Made by a program: the position numbers and the translations under genes. Under the pieces are notes generated by a model. That model did no database searches and had not been told where the DNA came from. It worked only from the letters and a program-made list of their open reading frames with translations. 64,000 bases of DNA from Microcella putealis (GTDB taxonomy: Bacteria > Actinomycetota > Actinomycetes > Actinomycetales > Microbacteriaceae): assembly GCF_004216575.1 (NCBI RefSeq), contig NZ_SGWW01000001.1, positions 496,001 through 560,000 on the forward strand. The letters run 5' to 3'. Position 1 is the stretch's first letter, and each line of letters opens with the position of its first letter. Positions 7,876 through 16,691 of the stretch are shown here, piece by piece.

Positions 7876-8529
7876 ATGAGCATGGACCACCCGTCGGTGA
7901 ATGCACCGAGCTGGTCGTTTTGGCGCCTGTTCAGTACCATCAGCCTGCTTGGCTCGGCGTTTTGGACTCTCGGTCGGCCACTGCTCGCCGCCTCTGACCC
8001 CGAGCAGCGGCGCCAGCTGGCAGAGTTCACGGGCCTCACCATCGGCGTGGTCGCGATCGCCGTCATCGGCGTGCTGCTCGCGGGCGGCGTGCGCATGGGG
8101 CTCGCCGAGGCGACCCGACTCGCCGCCGCGCCCGACGCGGTGCGCTGCGCGACCGCATCCTTTACCCCCACTCGCATGGGGATGCGCGCCCTCGCTACGC
8201 GCTACGGCCTGCCGCCGAAACGCGGCTTTGCGCTGTCGTGGGGCCTCGTGGAGGTCGATGAAACGGGGATCGCGATCCGACGCGCGCATGAAGATGCCGA
8301 CGTCGTGCTGCACGTGCCGGCGCACCGCATCCGCTCCATCCGGTTGGGCGCGATGACCGACGGCATGCTGCGTGTGCCGACGATGAACGTCGAAGTCGGG
8401 CCGGACGACGATTCGGTCGTGCTGCCGATCGGCCTGCTGGCTGGGCCCACCAAGGCTTTGCCACTCATCGAGCGCGAACTGTTCATCGCCTCCGCGCGCC
8501 GACTCCTGCGGCTCGACGTCGCGCGGTGA
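7876..8529 (+). CDS. Membrane protein with a PH-like soluble domain, unknown function
   Basis: A 217-residue protein with two hydrophobic helices (about 18-38 and 52-74), followed by a soluble beta-rich region of about 130 residues and a final amphipathic helix. The layout of two helices plus a strand-rich domain resembles bacterial PH-domain membrane proteins, but no diagnostic motif is seen. The ATG has GGCGGTGAG upstream. It stands alone between a divergent small gene and the cold-shock fusion gene. Confidence 0.65.
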   Translation: MSMDHPSVNAPSWSFWRLFSTISLLGSAFWTLGRPLLAASDPEQRRQLAEFTGLTIGVVAIAVIGVLLAGGVRMGLAEATRLAAAPDAVRCATASFTPTRMGMRALATRYGLPPKRGFALSWGLVEVDETGIAIRRAHEDADVVLHVPAHRIRSIRLGAMTDGMLRVPTMNVEVGPDDDSVVLPIGLLAGPTKALPLIERELFIASARRLLRLDVAR

Positions 8530-8608
8530 CCCCTCGGTCTTCCCCCGTTCACGTCGCAAAGGCGGAAAGTCCCTGGCCCAATACAGCGCGGCCCGACAGA
8601 CTGGGGCC

Positions 8609-9289
8609 GTGCAGACGGGGGGTGACGAGGTGACGACGCGAGCCGGCGAGGTTGTTCGGTGGGACAACGACCGCGGTTTTGGCTTCATCTCGCCCGACAA
8701 CGGCAGCTCGAACGTCTTCGTGCACATCTCTGACCTCGCCCCCGGCTCGACCCGGCCCCGCGTCGGTGACCGCGTCGATTTCTCGCTCGAACGCGATGAG
8801 CGCGGGCGGATGCACGCCACGCGGGTCATGGTCGCGGCCGCCCCCGATGCCGACGACCTGGCGGCAGGCTCCCCGAGTGTCCGGCGCCGGCCCCAGCGAT
8901 GGAGCGTCATCGAGCTCACCTCGGTCGTGGGGCTCGCCGTGCTGCTCACCACCGGCGTCGTCAGCTACGAGATGAGCATCGCCATCCCCATCGTCACGGT
9001 GCTGATTTCACTCGTCGCGGCCTTCGCCTTCGCCGACGACAAGCGGCGGGCCGAGGAGGGTCGCTGGCGCACCTCAGAAAGCTCGCTTCTGCTCTTGTGT
9101 CTGCTCGGCGGCTGGCCGGGCGCGATCGCGGCCATGCGCTGGTACCGCCACAAGACGACGAAGGCGAGCTTCCTCGGCGCCTTCTGGCTCACCGTCTTCG
9201 TGCACCTGATCGTCGTCGTACTGCTGGCGTTGCCCGCCGCGCGCGACGCGGTGATTCAGGCGCTCGAGATCTTCGCCTCGACGCCCTAG
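8609..9289 (+). CDS. Cold-shock domain fused to DUF1294 membrane protein
   Basis: A 226-residue fusion. Residues about 8-75 form a cold-shock domain with the RNP motifs DRGFGFIS and NVFVHISDL. A basic linker follows, then three or four hydrophobic segments; the end carries the DUF1294 signature GGWPGAIAAMRWYRHKTTK. The fusion would place a nucleic-acid-binding domain on the cytoplasmic face of the membrane; its role is not known. GTG 8609 is preceded by CAGACT at leaderless spacing; GTG 8630 with GGGGGGTGA upstream is an equally possible start. It overlaps the convergent aldo-keto reductase gene by 4 bases. Confidence 0.85.
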   Translation: MQTGGDEVTTRAGEVVRWDNDRGFGFISPDNGSSNVFVHISDLAPGSTRPRVGDRVDFSLERDERGRMHATRVMVAAAPDADDLAAGSPSVRRRPQRWSVIELTSVVGLAVLLTTGVVSYEMSIAIPIVTVLISLVAAFAFADDKRRAEEGRWRTSESSLLLLCLLGGWPGAIAAMRWYRHKTTKASFLGAFWLTVFVHLIVVVLLALPAARDAVIQALEIFASTP

Positions 9290-10317
9290 CGACCGCCGTC
9301 GAGCAGGCGGGAGCGCTGCTCAATGCCGAGCTCGCCGTACGGGTAGTCGGGTGCCTGGACGGCGCTAGCCTCGTCGAGCGCCGCGCGCTGCTCCGGCGTA
9401 AACGTCAGCTCTGCCGCGGCCATGTTCGCCTCGAGCTGCTCGACCGTGCGCGCCCCGAGAATCACCGAGGTGACCGCCGGGCGCTCGACGAGCCAGGCGA
9501 GAGCGACCTGCGCGGGCGACGCGCCGGTTTCCTGCGCGACGGATGCGACAGCATCCAGAACTCGCCAGGTGCGGTCGCTTGTCGCCTTGCGGTCGTAGGC
9601 CTCCATGCCGCGGTTCGGGTTCTCGCCGAGGCGCGTGGCGCCCGTCGGGCGCTCATCGCGCGAATACTTGCCCGTCAGCCAGCCGCCCGCGAGCGGGCCC
9701 CACGGCAACAGACCCACGGTGTAGCGCTCGGCCGCGGGCACGACCTCGAACTCGAGCTCACGCGCGAGCAGGTTGTACTGCGGCTGCAGCGTGACCGGCT
9801 GCGGCACGCCCATGGCGCGGGCCGTGTGCACGATCTCGGCGAGCTGCCAGCCGGTGAGGTTCGACCAGCCGTAGTACGCAATGTGGCCGGCGCGAATCGC
9901 GTCGTCGGCAAAGCGCAGCGTCTCGTCGACCGGGGTCAGCGGGTCCCACGCATGAAACTGATACAGGTCGATGTGCTCGGTGCCGAGGCGCTCGAGCGAA
10001 TCGGCGAGCGCCCGGCGCAGGTGGCGGCGGCTGAGACCCACGTCGTTCGGGCCCTTCCCCATCGGGAAGCGCCCCTTCGTGGTGACGACCATGCGCTCGG
10101 CCATGTCGGGGTTCGCGGCGAGCCATCGGCCGACGATGCGCTCGCTCTCACCGGCCGAGTACACGTCGGCCGTGTCGATGAGGGTGCCACCCGCCGCGGC
10201 GTAGGCGTCGAGCATGGCGTGGCTCACCGCCTCGTCGCTTTCGGCCCCGAAGGTCATCGTGCCGAGGGCGTACTCGCTGACGGCGGTTCCACTGTGTCCG
10301 AGAAGTCGTTGGCGCAT
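9286..10317 (-). CDS. Aldo/keto reductase
   Basis: A 343-residue (alpha/beta)8 NADPH-dependent oxidoreductase. The catalytic tetrad is visible: Asp48 and Tyr53 in IDTADVYS, Lys81 in TTKGRF and His122 in LYQFHAW. The NADPH-binding end is VILGARTVEQLEAN. This is the large AKR class related to YajO/Tas and beta-subunit-like proteins; the physiological carbonyl substrate cannot be told. The start is an ATG directly after a TACGAT box, suggesting a leaderless message. Divergent from the MFS gene. Confidence 0.92.
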   Translation of the reverse strand: MRQRLLGHSGTAVSEYALGTMTFGAESDEAVSHAMLDAYAAAGGTLIDTADVYSAGESERIVGRWLAANPDMAERMVVTTKGRFPMGKGPNDVGLSRRHLRRALADSLERLGTEHIDLYQFHAWDPLTPVDETLRFADDAIRAGHIAYYGWSNLTGWQLAEIVHTARAMGVPQPVTLQPQYNLLARELEFEVVPAAERYTVGLLPWGPLAGGWLTGKYSRDERPTGATRLGENPNRGMEAYDRKATSDRTWRVLDAVASVAQETGASPAQVALAWLVERPAVTSVILGARTVEQLEANMAAAELTFTPEQRAALDEASAVQAPDYPYGELGIEQRSRLLDGGR

Positions 10318-10323
10318 GGTCGA

Positions 10324-10329
10324 ATCGTA
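10324..10329 (-). promoter_or_regulatory. -10 box of the aldo-keto reductase gene
   Basis: On the minus strand TACGAT is followed by TCGACC and then the ATG, so transcription would begin at the start codon. No Shine-Dalgarno is present, which agrees with leaderless initiation. A -35 box is not convincing. Confidence 0.4.
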
Positions 10330-10398
10330 TCGACTCGGCCTGCGGACTAGGCTGTCCGGTCGGCGCGCGTGCGCCCATCACAGCGTCGAAAGGTCACG

Positions 10399-11790
10399 GT
10401 GAGCGAGTCGAATCCGGCCACGGGGCCCATCGATGAGGTGCGACCGTCGACCTCTCTGCCGCCCGCCGACGACAGCCGGCTGGATGCGCGGCGCGGCGCC
10501 CGCGCCCACCTGGTCGACCTGCGCCCCCTCACCGAGAGCCCCGCGTTTGCCCGCATGTGGATCGGGGGCTCGATCACGGGCGTCGGCAGCCAGATGACGA
10601 TCGTCGCGGTCGGCCTCGACATCTACGACCGCACGCAGTCGACGTTCGCCGTCTCGCTGGTCGCCGCGTTCGCCCTCGTGCCGATGGTGCTGTTCGGGCT
10701 GTACGGCGGGGTGCTCGCCGACAGCTTCGACCGACGCATCGTCGCGCTCGTCTCGGCATCCGTCGCGTGGGTCACCACCGCGGGGCTCGCAGCCTATGCC
10801 TGGTCGGAGGCGGAGCCCACGGCCCCGCTGTACCTGCTGATCACCCTCAACACGGTCGCCGCCACGATGGTGGGAGTTGCCCGGCAGGCGATGGTGCCGC
10901 GCCTGATCCGTCGCGAACTGTTGCCCGCTGCCGGTGCCCTCGGTGGTATCAGCGGCGGCCTTATGGCGACGGTCGGGCCGGCGCTTGCCGGCGTGCTCGT
11001 CGCCACGGTCGGCTTTGCCTGGACCTACACGATCGACGTCGTGCTTTTCGTCGCCGCCTTCTACGGATTGTGGACCCTGCCGTCGCTGCGGCCCGAGGGC
11101 GAAAAAACCCGGCCGGGGATGCGATCGGTGATCGACGGGGCGCGGTTTCTGAAGCGCGCCCCGAACATCCGTGCCTCGTTTTTGCTCGACATCTTCGCGA
11201 TGACGTTCGGCAACCCCCGGGTGCTGTTTCCCGCGATCGGCGCCGTACTGATCGGGGGCGGGGCGATCACGGTCGGGGTGCTGACCTCGGCGGTGGCCGT
11301 CGGCGCGCTACTGCTGAGCGTGTTCTCGGGCCAGCTCGGCGCCGTTCGCCGTCAGGGCCTCGCCGTCGGCATCGGGGTCGGCGTGTACGGGGCGACGATC
11401 GTGCTGTTCGGCGTTGTGCTGCTCGTGGCCGCCCTCAGCCCTGGCGTGGTTGACGCGAGCCTCGAGAGCGTGAACTGGCCGGCGCTGATCGCCGCGTGCC
11501 TCCTGCTCGCTGCGTCCGGTGCCGCCGACTCGATCAGTATGATCTACCGCAACACGATGCTGCAGGCGAGCGTGCCCGACCACATGCGCGGCCGCCTGCA
11601 GGGGCTGTTCACCGTCGTGGTGACGGGCGGGCCCCGCATCGGTGATCTCTACGTCGGCGTGCTGAGCGTGACGGCGCTGCTGTGGTTCCCTCCCCTGCTT
11701 GGCGGCCTCGTCATCGTCGTCGCCGCGGCAGTGATTGTGCGGGTGCAGCGCACGCTGCGCTTCTACGACGCCGCCGACCCCCAGCCCTGA
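10399..11790 (+). CDS. MFS transporter, EntS-like exporter family
   Basis: A 463-residue protein with about 11-12 hydrophobic helices after a 45-residue cytoplasmic leader. The MFS loop motif appears as GVLADSFDRR between helices 2 and 3, and the family of siderophore or multidrug exporters (MFS_3) is suggested by IYDRTQSTFAVSLV and by QASVPDHMRGRLQGLFT before the last helices. GTG 10399 has GAAAGG upstream at the right distance. Substrate unknown; no siderophore genes are nearby. Confidence 0.87.
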   Translation: MSESNPATGPIDEVRPSTSLPPADDSRLDARRGARAHLVDLRPLTESPAFARMWIGGSITGVGSQMTIVAVGLDIYDRTQSTFAVSLVAAFALVPMVLFGLYGGVLADSFDRRIVALVSASVAWVTTAGLAAYAWSEAEPTAPLYLLITLNTVAATMVGVARQAMVPRLIRRELLPAAGALGGISGGLMATVGPALAGVLVATVGFAWTYTIDVVLFVAAFYGLWTLPSLRPEGEKTRPGMRSVIDGARFLKRAPNIRASFLLDIFAMTFGNPRVLFPAIGAVLIGGGAITVGVLTSAVAVGALLLSVFSGQLGAVRRQGLAVGIGVGVYGATIVLFGVVLLVAALSPGVVDASLESVNWPALIAACLLLAASGAADSISMIYRNTMLQASVPDHMRGRLQGLFTVVVTGGPRIGDLYVGVLSVTALLWFPPLLGGLVIVVAAAVIVRVQRTLRFYDAADPQP

Positions 11791-11902
11791 CGTGAGCGAT
11801 TCCTGACCGCAGGCTGAGCGTGCCTCGAACCCGGGCCGACACCGCGTGCCAGGATGGACGCGACCGGCGCCCGATCACCGACCGATCACGGCAAGGAGCA
11901 CC

Positions 11903-12808
11903 ATGCCCGAGCACCACGAGAGTCGCGTCGCGGTCTACATCGACTTCGACAACATCGTCATCTCCCGCTACGACCAGGTGCACGGCCGCGGCGCCTGGCG
12001 CAAAGACAACGTCTACCGACTGGGCCCGGGCCTCGACGGGGCGAGCGCCGAACTGCGCGCCAAGATTGAGGCGGCGACCGTCGATATCGGCGCGATCATC
12101 GACTACGCGACGAGCTTCGGCACCACCGTGCTGTCACGGGCCTACGCCGACTGGTCGATCGGCGTGAACGCCGGATACCAGGGGCAACTCATGGAGCGCG
12201 CGGTCGACCTCACGCAGCTGTTTCCCGCGACGGCGCAGATGAAGAACGGTGCCGACATTCGTCTCGCGGTCGACGTCGTCGAAGACCTCTTCCGCCTGCC
12301 CGACGTCACCCACGTGGTGATCGCCGCCGGAGACAGCGACTACATCGCGGTCGCCCAGCGCGCCAAGCGCCTTGGCCGCCACGTCGTCGGCGTCGGCGTC
12401 GCCGGGGGCACGAGCCGGGCGCTGGCCGCCGCCTGCGACGAGTTCGCCGACTACGACTCGATGCCGGGCGTGCGCCAGCCCGCCCAGGCCGAGCCGAGAA
12501 ACGCCAAGAAATCGGATGCTCGCGCGGCGTCCCCGCGGAAGTCCGCCGAGAGCGCCACCGGCAAGAAGGCGTCGAGCCAGCTGCTCATTCGGGCGCTCGA
12601 GCTGATGCACGAGCGCGACGACGCCGACTGGCTACACACCTCGGAAGTGAAGCGCCAGATGGTGCGCCTCGACCCCGCCTTCAATGAGAAGGCCATCGGC
12701 TACTCAACCTTCGGTGACTTCTTGGCCTCGCGCGCCAACATTGCCGAACTCGACGACTCGAACGCCCAGCTGCACAAGGTGCGGCTTCGCCACGGAGAGG
12801 ACCGCTAG
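11903..12808 (+). CDS. NYN-domain ribonuclease-like protein with OST-HTH/LOTUS domain
   Basis: A 301-residue protein. The N-terminal NYN (LabA/DUF88, PIN-like) domain shows the acidic residues of a metal-dependent nuclease: Asp14 and Asp16 in YIDFDNI, an Asp in ADIRLAVDVVED and the Asp of AAGDSDY. After a Lys/Ala/Ser-rich linker (about 185-210), residues 212-295 form an OST-HTH/LOTUS domain that binds RNA (LLIRALELM to the STFGDFL segment). The pair suggests an RNA-processing enzyme. ATG 11903 has AAGGAG upstream. The AI-2E-family gene follows with no gap. Confidence 0.9.
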   Translation: MPEHHESRVAVYIDFDNIVISRYDQVHGRGAWRKDNVYRLGPGLDGASAELRAKIEAATVDIGAIIDYATSFGTTVLSRAYADWSIGVNAGYQGQLMERAVDLTQLFPATAQMKNGADIRLAVDVVEDLFRLPDVTHVVIAAGDSDYIAVAQRAKRLGRHVVGVGVAGGTSRALAAACDEFADYDSMPGVRQPAQAEPRNAKKSDARAASPRKSAESATGKKASSQLLIRALELMHERDDADWLHTSEVKRQMVRLDPAFNEKAIGYSTFGDFLASRANIAELDDSNAQLHKVRLRHGEDR

Positions 12809-13963
12809 ATGTTCCGCAGACGCACCCCCCAGCTGCCCGACCCGGCGCCGCAGCGCACCATCGCGCGGCTGTGGACCGACCGCCTGGGCTGGGTGAGTTC
12901 TCGCAGCCTGCAGATCCTGATCGTGTTGGCCCTCGCATCGATCACGGTCTTCGCGCTCATACAGCTGCGCATCGCGGTCATTCCGCTGCTGCTCGCGCTG
13001 ATCGTCGCGGCGGCCTTCGCGCCCGTGATGCGCTGGCTGCGGGTGAAGGGCGTGCCCGACATCGGTGCGGCGTGGATCACGCTGCTCGGGGCGCTGCTCG
13101 TGCTCGGCGGCGTCATCACCGCGCTCGTGTTCGCCGTGCGCAACCAGTGGGACGACCTGACCGAGCAGGCCATCGGCGGCTTCGAAGAGCTGCTCGCCCT
13201 CGCGCAGAGCCTGCCCATTGCCGAAGACCTGCTCGCCGACCTCGACTTCGAGATGGTGCTCGACGAGGTCTACGCGTTTGTCACGAGCGCGCAGTTCGGC
13301 TCGGGCGCGCTGGCGGGTGTCACGTTCGTCGGCGAGTTCCTGACGGGCCTCGCGCTCTTCCTCGTGATTCTGTTCTTCTTCCTGAAGGATGGCCCGAGCA
13401 TCTGGCGCTTTTTCCTCACCCCGTTCCACGGCGAGCGCCGCCACCGCGGGGAGCGCGTGGGAGCGGTCGCCGTCACGACTCTCGGCGGCTACATTCGCGG
13501 AACCGCGATCATCGCGGCCGTCGACGCGATCGGTATTGGCATCGGCCTCTGGATTCTCGGGGTGCCGCTCGCCCTGCCTCTCGCCGTCGTCGTGTTCGTG
13601 CTGGCGTTCATCCCGCTCGTCGGTGCGACCGTCGCCGGCGTGCTTGCCGCGGTGGTCGCCCTCGTCACGAACGACCTCACCACGGCGCTGATCGTGGTCG
13701 CCATCGTCGTCGGGGTGAACCAGCTCGAGGGCAACTTCTTGCAGCCGGTGGTGATGGCGCAGACGCTGAAGCTGCACCCGCTCGTGATTCTGCTCGCCCT
13801 GTCGGTCGGAACGATCACGGGCGGCATCATCGGCGCCGTGCTCTCGGTGCCGGTCGCGGCGACGGCCTGGGCGATCGTGAAGGTCTGGGATCGCCGAGAC
13901 CCGGCTCTCGAGGCGAAGGGCGCGGGTCTTCCCGCACACACGAAGAAACCCCGCGACGCGTAA
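12809..13963 (+). CDS. AI-2E family transporter
   Basis: A 384-residue membrane protein of the AI-2E/PerM exporter family with about seven helices. The soluble segment between the third and fourth helices (about 110-165) and the C-terminal block containing NQLEGNFLQPVVMAQTLK and LHPLVILLALSVG are the family hallmarks. Members export autoinducer-2, indole or Na+ in different bacteria, so the substrate here is open. The ATG follows the NYN-gene stop directly. Its last codons form the left arm of the terminator hairpin. Confidence 0.88.
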   Translation: MFRRRTPQLPDPAPQRTIARLWTDRLGWVSSRSLQILIVLALASITVFALIQLRIAVIPLLLALIVAAAFAPVMRWLRVKGVPDIGAAWITLLGALLVLGGVITALVFAVRNQWDDLTEQAIGGFEELLALAQSLPIAEDLLADLDFEMVLDEVYAFVTSAQFGSGALAGVTFVGEFLTGLALFLVILFFFLKDGPSIWRFFLTPFHGERRHRGERVGAVAVTTLGGYIRGTAIIAAVDAIGIGIGLWILGVPLALPLAVVVFVLAFIPLVGATVAGVLAAVVALVTNDLTTALIVVAIVVGVNQLEGNFLQPVVMAQTLKLHPLVILLALSVGTITGGIIGAVLSVPVAATAWAIVKVWDRRDPALEAKGAGLPAHTKKPRDA

Positions 13964-13979
13964 GGTTCGCGTCGCGGGG
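13949..13979. terminator. Bidirectional hairpin terminator
   Basis: A perfect 12-base stem (13949-13960 with 13968-13979) and a 7-base loop that contains the TAA of the AI-2E-family gene. It stands between that gene and the convergent anti-sigma-like gene. No U-tract. Confidence 0.65.
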
Positions 13980-14061
13980 CTCGTCCACCATCTCGGTGTC
14001 ACCGGGCGGCGGGGTCGGCGTCAACAGCGATAGCCGCGCCCACCGCCCGGGAGGGGGTGCG

Positions 14062-14829
14062 TTACGGGCGACCGCGCTCGGCGCCGGCACCACGCTGCGT
14101 GGTCTCGGCGTCGTCGGCGGTCTCGTCGCCGCTCGATTCGTCATCCGACTCCGGCGCCTCGGGCTCACCGGGGGCCGGGGTCTCTTCGGGGGCCTTGCCT
14201 CGCTCGGCCGCCTTCTCGTCGCGCAGTTCGCGAGCCTGCTCGGACACCTGCTCGCCGAACTCCGCGCCGACCTTCTCCGGGTCCTTCGCGTTCTCGGACA
14301 CCCACGATGAGAACTCGTCGCTACCGACGGGCAGCTCGGCGTCGGTCTCGGTGCCGTCGTCGATGGTCTCGTCGCCCTCGACCGGGGCCTCGCCCTCGAC
14401 GGGAGCGTCCTCAACCGGAACCTCGTCGCCCTCGGTCGGCAGTACCGTGCTCACAACCGAGTCAAAGGCATCCTGTGCCGGGCCGGGCAGGGCACCGGCC
14501 GCTCCGGCGCCCGTGAGGCCGAGCGCGAGCACGCCGCTACCGGCGGCGATCTTCGTGGCGAGCCCGAGGCCCGCAATCCATTCGAACACTGATTTCCTTC
14601 CAGGGGTTGCGTCTGCCGCGGCTTCCCCAGCCGCGGCGGAGACCGGCGCGCCGGCGGGCGCGTCCAGGCGCATCTGCAGGGCAGCAGAAGGCTGCGGCCC
14701 AGACACGTGAGTAGCGGAACGCAGTTCCTGCAGCGCGGCCGACAGCGCCACAAGCTCGGTCTGCTCGGCCGGCACCTGGCCGGTTAGCAGCCGATCCAGC
14801 AGCTGGTCGTCGTTCACGCGTTCACTCAT
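14062..14829 (-). CDS. Membrane protein paired with the ECF sigma factor (probable anti-sigma)
   Basis: A 255-residue protein with a soluble N-terminal region starting SERVNDDQLLDRLLTGQVP, one hydrophobic segment (about 92-115) and a long acidic Glu/Pro/Asp-rich extracytoplasmic tail containing the near-repeats VPVEDAPVEGEAPVEGDE. Its position 11 bases after the sigma gene and its topology suggest an anti-sigma factor, but the HxxxCxxC zinc motif of ZAS proteins is absent. ATG 14829 is taken as start; GTG 14838, 2 bases after the sigma stop, is possible. Confidence 0.6.
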   Translation of the reverse strand: MSERVNDDQLLDRLLTGQVPAEQTELVALSAALQELRSATHVSGPQPSAALQMRLDAPAGAPVSAAAGEAAADATPGRKSVFEWIAGLGLATKIAAGSGVLALGLTGAGAAGALPGPAQDAFDSVVSTVLPTEGDEVPVEDAPVEGEAPVEGDETIDDGTETDAELPVGSDEFSSWVSENAKDPEKVGAEFGEQVSEQARELRDEKAAERGKAPEETPAPGEPEAPESDDESSGDETADDAETTQRGAGAERGRP

Positions 14830-14840
14830 CTCACTCACCG

Positions 14841-15425
14841 CTATCGCTCGAGGGGCCCAGAGGGGTACGGGGGTCGGCAACATTTTTTCCGCAGGGCCTG
14901 AAGCGCTCGACGCTGCAGCGCCTTCACGGCGCCCACGCGCTTGCCGAACACCTCGGCCACCTGCTCGATCGTGAGGTCGGCGACGACGCGAAGCACCATG
15001 ACGTCGCGCTGATCGCTCGAGAGCTCGTCGAGTAGCGCGAGTGCCGCGGCGTCGCCGAGGCGTGCGCCCGCCTCGTCTTCGGCACTGGATGCGCGGCGCG
15101 GGGCGCTCTCGGGCGTCCATTCCTCGGGTTCGCCGCGTCGCTCCCGTTTCCGCAACTCGTCGACGAGGCGCCGGTAGGCGATCGAGAACACGAACGAGCG
15201 GAACGCGCGCTCGTCACCGCGGAACTCGGCCAGCCGGTCAAAGACGGCGAGAAAGACCTCACTAGTCAGGTCGTCGGGCTCGCGGGAGCCGCGCGCTCGC
15301 GCAAAGGCGGCGACGGCGCCAGCGTGATCGTTCCAGAGCCTCGTGCAGGCCCAGCCGGCCCCGGTTCGCGCCGCGTCGAGCACGCGCGCGAATGGGGCGT
15401 CGCCAGAAGAAGGGCCGGCAGGCAT
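14841..15425 (-). CDS. ECF-type RNA polymerase sigma factor
   Basis: A 194-residue sigma-70 family protein. Region 2 is recognisable around PDDLTSEVFLAVFDRLAEF and AFRSFVFSIAYRRLVDELRK; region 4 around LSSDQRDVMVLRVVADLTIE and the helix-turn-helix VAEVFGKRVGAVKALQRRAL. A Ser/Ala/Asp linker separates the two. ATG 15425 is used because the longer frame begins with TTG inside the neighbouring gene. It would direct RNA polymerase to promoters under control of the membrane partner encoded just downstream. Confidence 0.88.
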   Translation of the reverse strand: MPAGPSSGDAPFARVLDAARTGAGWACTRLWNDHAGAVAAFARARGSREPDDLTSEVFLAVFDRLAEFRGDERAFRSFVFSIAYRRLVDELRKRERRGEPEEWTPESAPRRASSAEDEAGARLGDAAALALLDELSSDQRDVMVLRVVADLTIEQVAEVFGKRVGAVKALQRRALQALRKKCCRPPYPSGPLER

Positions 15426-15444
15426 GCCGACACTGTAAACGCGG

Positions 15445-15936
15445 CTAGTCGCCAAGCGGCAAATCGTGCACGACCGCGCCGGGCCACGGCGCGATCGCCA
15501 GGAGCACCGCCGCCGCGGGCGCCAGCACGGCCCAGGCCGCGAGTACGTGGGAGAGGGCGTCGGCCGGCGGCATGAGCTGCGTGGCTGCCAGTGCGCCGAC
15601 CACCGCCCCGATCGCGACGGCGAGGACGCCGGTCTGCCCGGGCGTGTCGGGCCGCAACGCCACCCAGGCCCCGGTTGCCGCGCCGACCGTGGTCAGCGGC
15701 CACAGGCACAAGATGAGCGACATGGCGTGCGCGAGGGTAATCGCGAGTGCCTCTCCCCCGGACGACACGGTCGCCGACGTGGCGAGCGGAATCGCCTGCA
15801 GCGAGGCGGTAGCGATGCCGACGACGGTCGCGAAGAGGGCCGAGCCGAGAACAAAAATGCTCAGCGTGAGCGTCGCCGACCGCGTCACCGGGCGACGAAC
15901 CTCGCGCGTCATCGTCGAGGCTTCGTCAGTCTGCAC
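15445..15936 (-). CDS. Four-helix membrane protein, unknown function
   Basis: About 163 residues with four hydrophobic segments (about 21-45, 56-85, 93-115 and 123-145). The GTG at 15936 sits at the expected transcription start of a promoter (ATGACG, 17 bases, TACTGT), pointing to a leaderless message; ATG 15912 is an alternative. It ends 19 bases before the sigma gene start and may be transcribed with it. No known family recognised. Confidence 0.55.
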   Translation of the reverse strand: MQTDEASTMTREVRRPVTRSATLTLSIFVLGSALFATVVGIATASLQAIPLATSATVSSGGEALAITLAHAMSLILCLWPLTTVGAATGAWVALRPDTPGQTGVLAVAIGAVVGALAATQLMPPADALSHVLAAWAVLAPAAAVLLAIAPWPGAVVHDLPLGD

Positions 15937-15942
15937 GGTCAC

Positions 15943-15971
15943 ACAGTAGCCCAGACAGACCCGTTCGTCAT
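15943..15971 (-). promoter_or_regulatory. Promoter of the four-helix membrane protein / sigma unit
   Basis: Minus-strand ATGACG (15966-15971) and TACTGT (15943-15948) separated by 17 bases, each matching four of six sigma-70 consensus positions. The predicted start falls on the GTG at 15936. Confidence 0.4.
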
Positions 15972-16079
15972 GCCCATTCTGAGCCGAGCGTGGGAGGGCG
16001 GTGATGGGGCCCTGAGAACGCGTGACGCGCATCCGGGCCGGTGCGTAACGTGAGCAACTCGATCACAAGGAGGTCACTC

Positions 16080-16631
16080 ATGACGCACCATCTGACCGGC
16101 AAGAAGGTTGCCTTTCTGCTCACCGACGGCTTTGAAGACAGCGAGCTGACCGAGCCGTGGAAGGCTGTGACGGATGCGGGAGCGACCGCTCTGCTCGTCT
16201 CGCCGAAGCCGGCTGACGTCACCGGCAAGAATGGTCACACGCAGGCCGTCGACGCCGTTGTGACCTCGGTCGACGCCGAGCACTATGACGCGCTCGTGCT
16301 GCCCGGCGGCGTTGTGAACGCGGACCACCTGCGCATGGACGAGGCCGCCGTCACGTTCACCAAGGACTTCTTCGAGCAGGGCAAGCCCGTGTCGGTGATC
16401 TGCCACGGCGCGTGGACTCTGATCGAGGCCGATGTCGTGCGCGGCCGCGAGATCACCAGCTACCCGTCGCTCAAGACCGACCTCATCAACGCCGGCGCGC
16501 ACTGGGTCGACGAAGAGGTCGTTGTCGACCAGGGCCTCACCTCAAGCCGCGCCCCCGACGACCTGCCGGCATTCTGCGCGAAGGTTGTCGAAGAGATTCA
16601 CGAGGGCGTGCACGCGGGTCAGACCGCGTAG
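16080..16631 (+). CDS. DJ-1/PfpI family protein
   Basis: A 183-residue class I glutamine-amidotransferase-like protein of the PfpI/YhbO type. The nucleophile elbow is VICHGAW with Cys108, and the acidic residue of the pocket lies in DGFEDSEL near residue 19. YhbO-like proteins act as glyoxalases or deglycases and general stress proteins; older annotation as intracellular protease is doubtful. The ATG has AAGGAGG at 16067-16073. A clear terminator follows. Confidence 0.92.
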   Translation: MTHHLTGKKVAFLLTDGFEDSELTEPWKAVTDAGATALLVSPKPADVTGKNGHTQAVDAVVTSVDAEHYDALVLPGGVVNADHLRMDEAAVTFTKDFFEQGKPVSVICHGAWTLIEADVVRGREITSYPSLKTDLINAGAHWVDEEVVVDQGLTSSRAPDDLPAFCAKVVEEIHEGVHAGQTA

Positions 16632-16648
16632 CTAGGCAAAATTGGATG

Positions 16649-16680
16649 CGGGTCGCACCTTTCGGGGTGCGGCCCGTTTT
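16649..16680 (+). terminator. Rho-independent terminator after the PfpI gene
   Basis: An 11-base stem (16649-16659 with 16666-16676, one G-U pair) and a short TTTCGG loop, followed by four T residues. Confidence 0.8.
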
Positions 16681-16691
16681 CGTGCGCCCGG

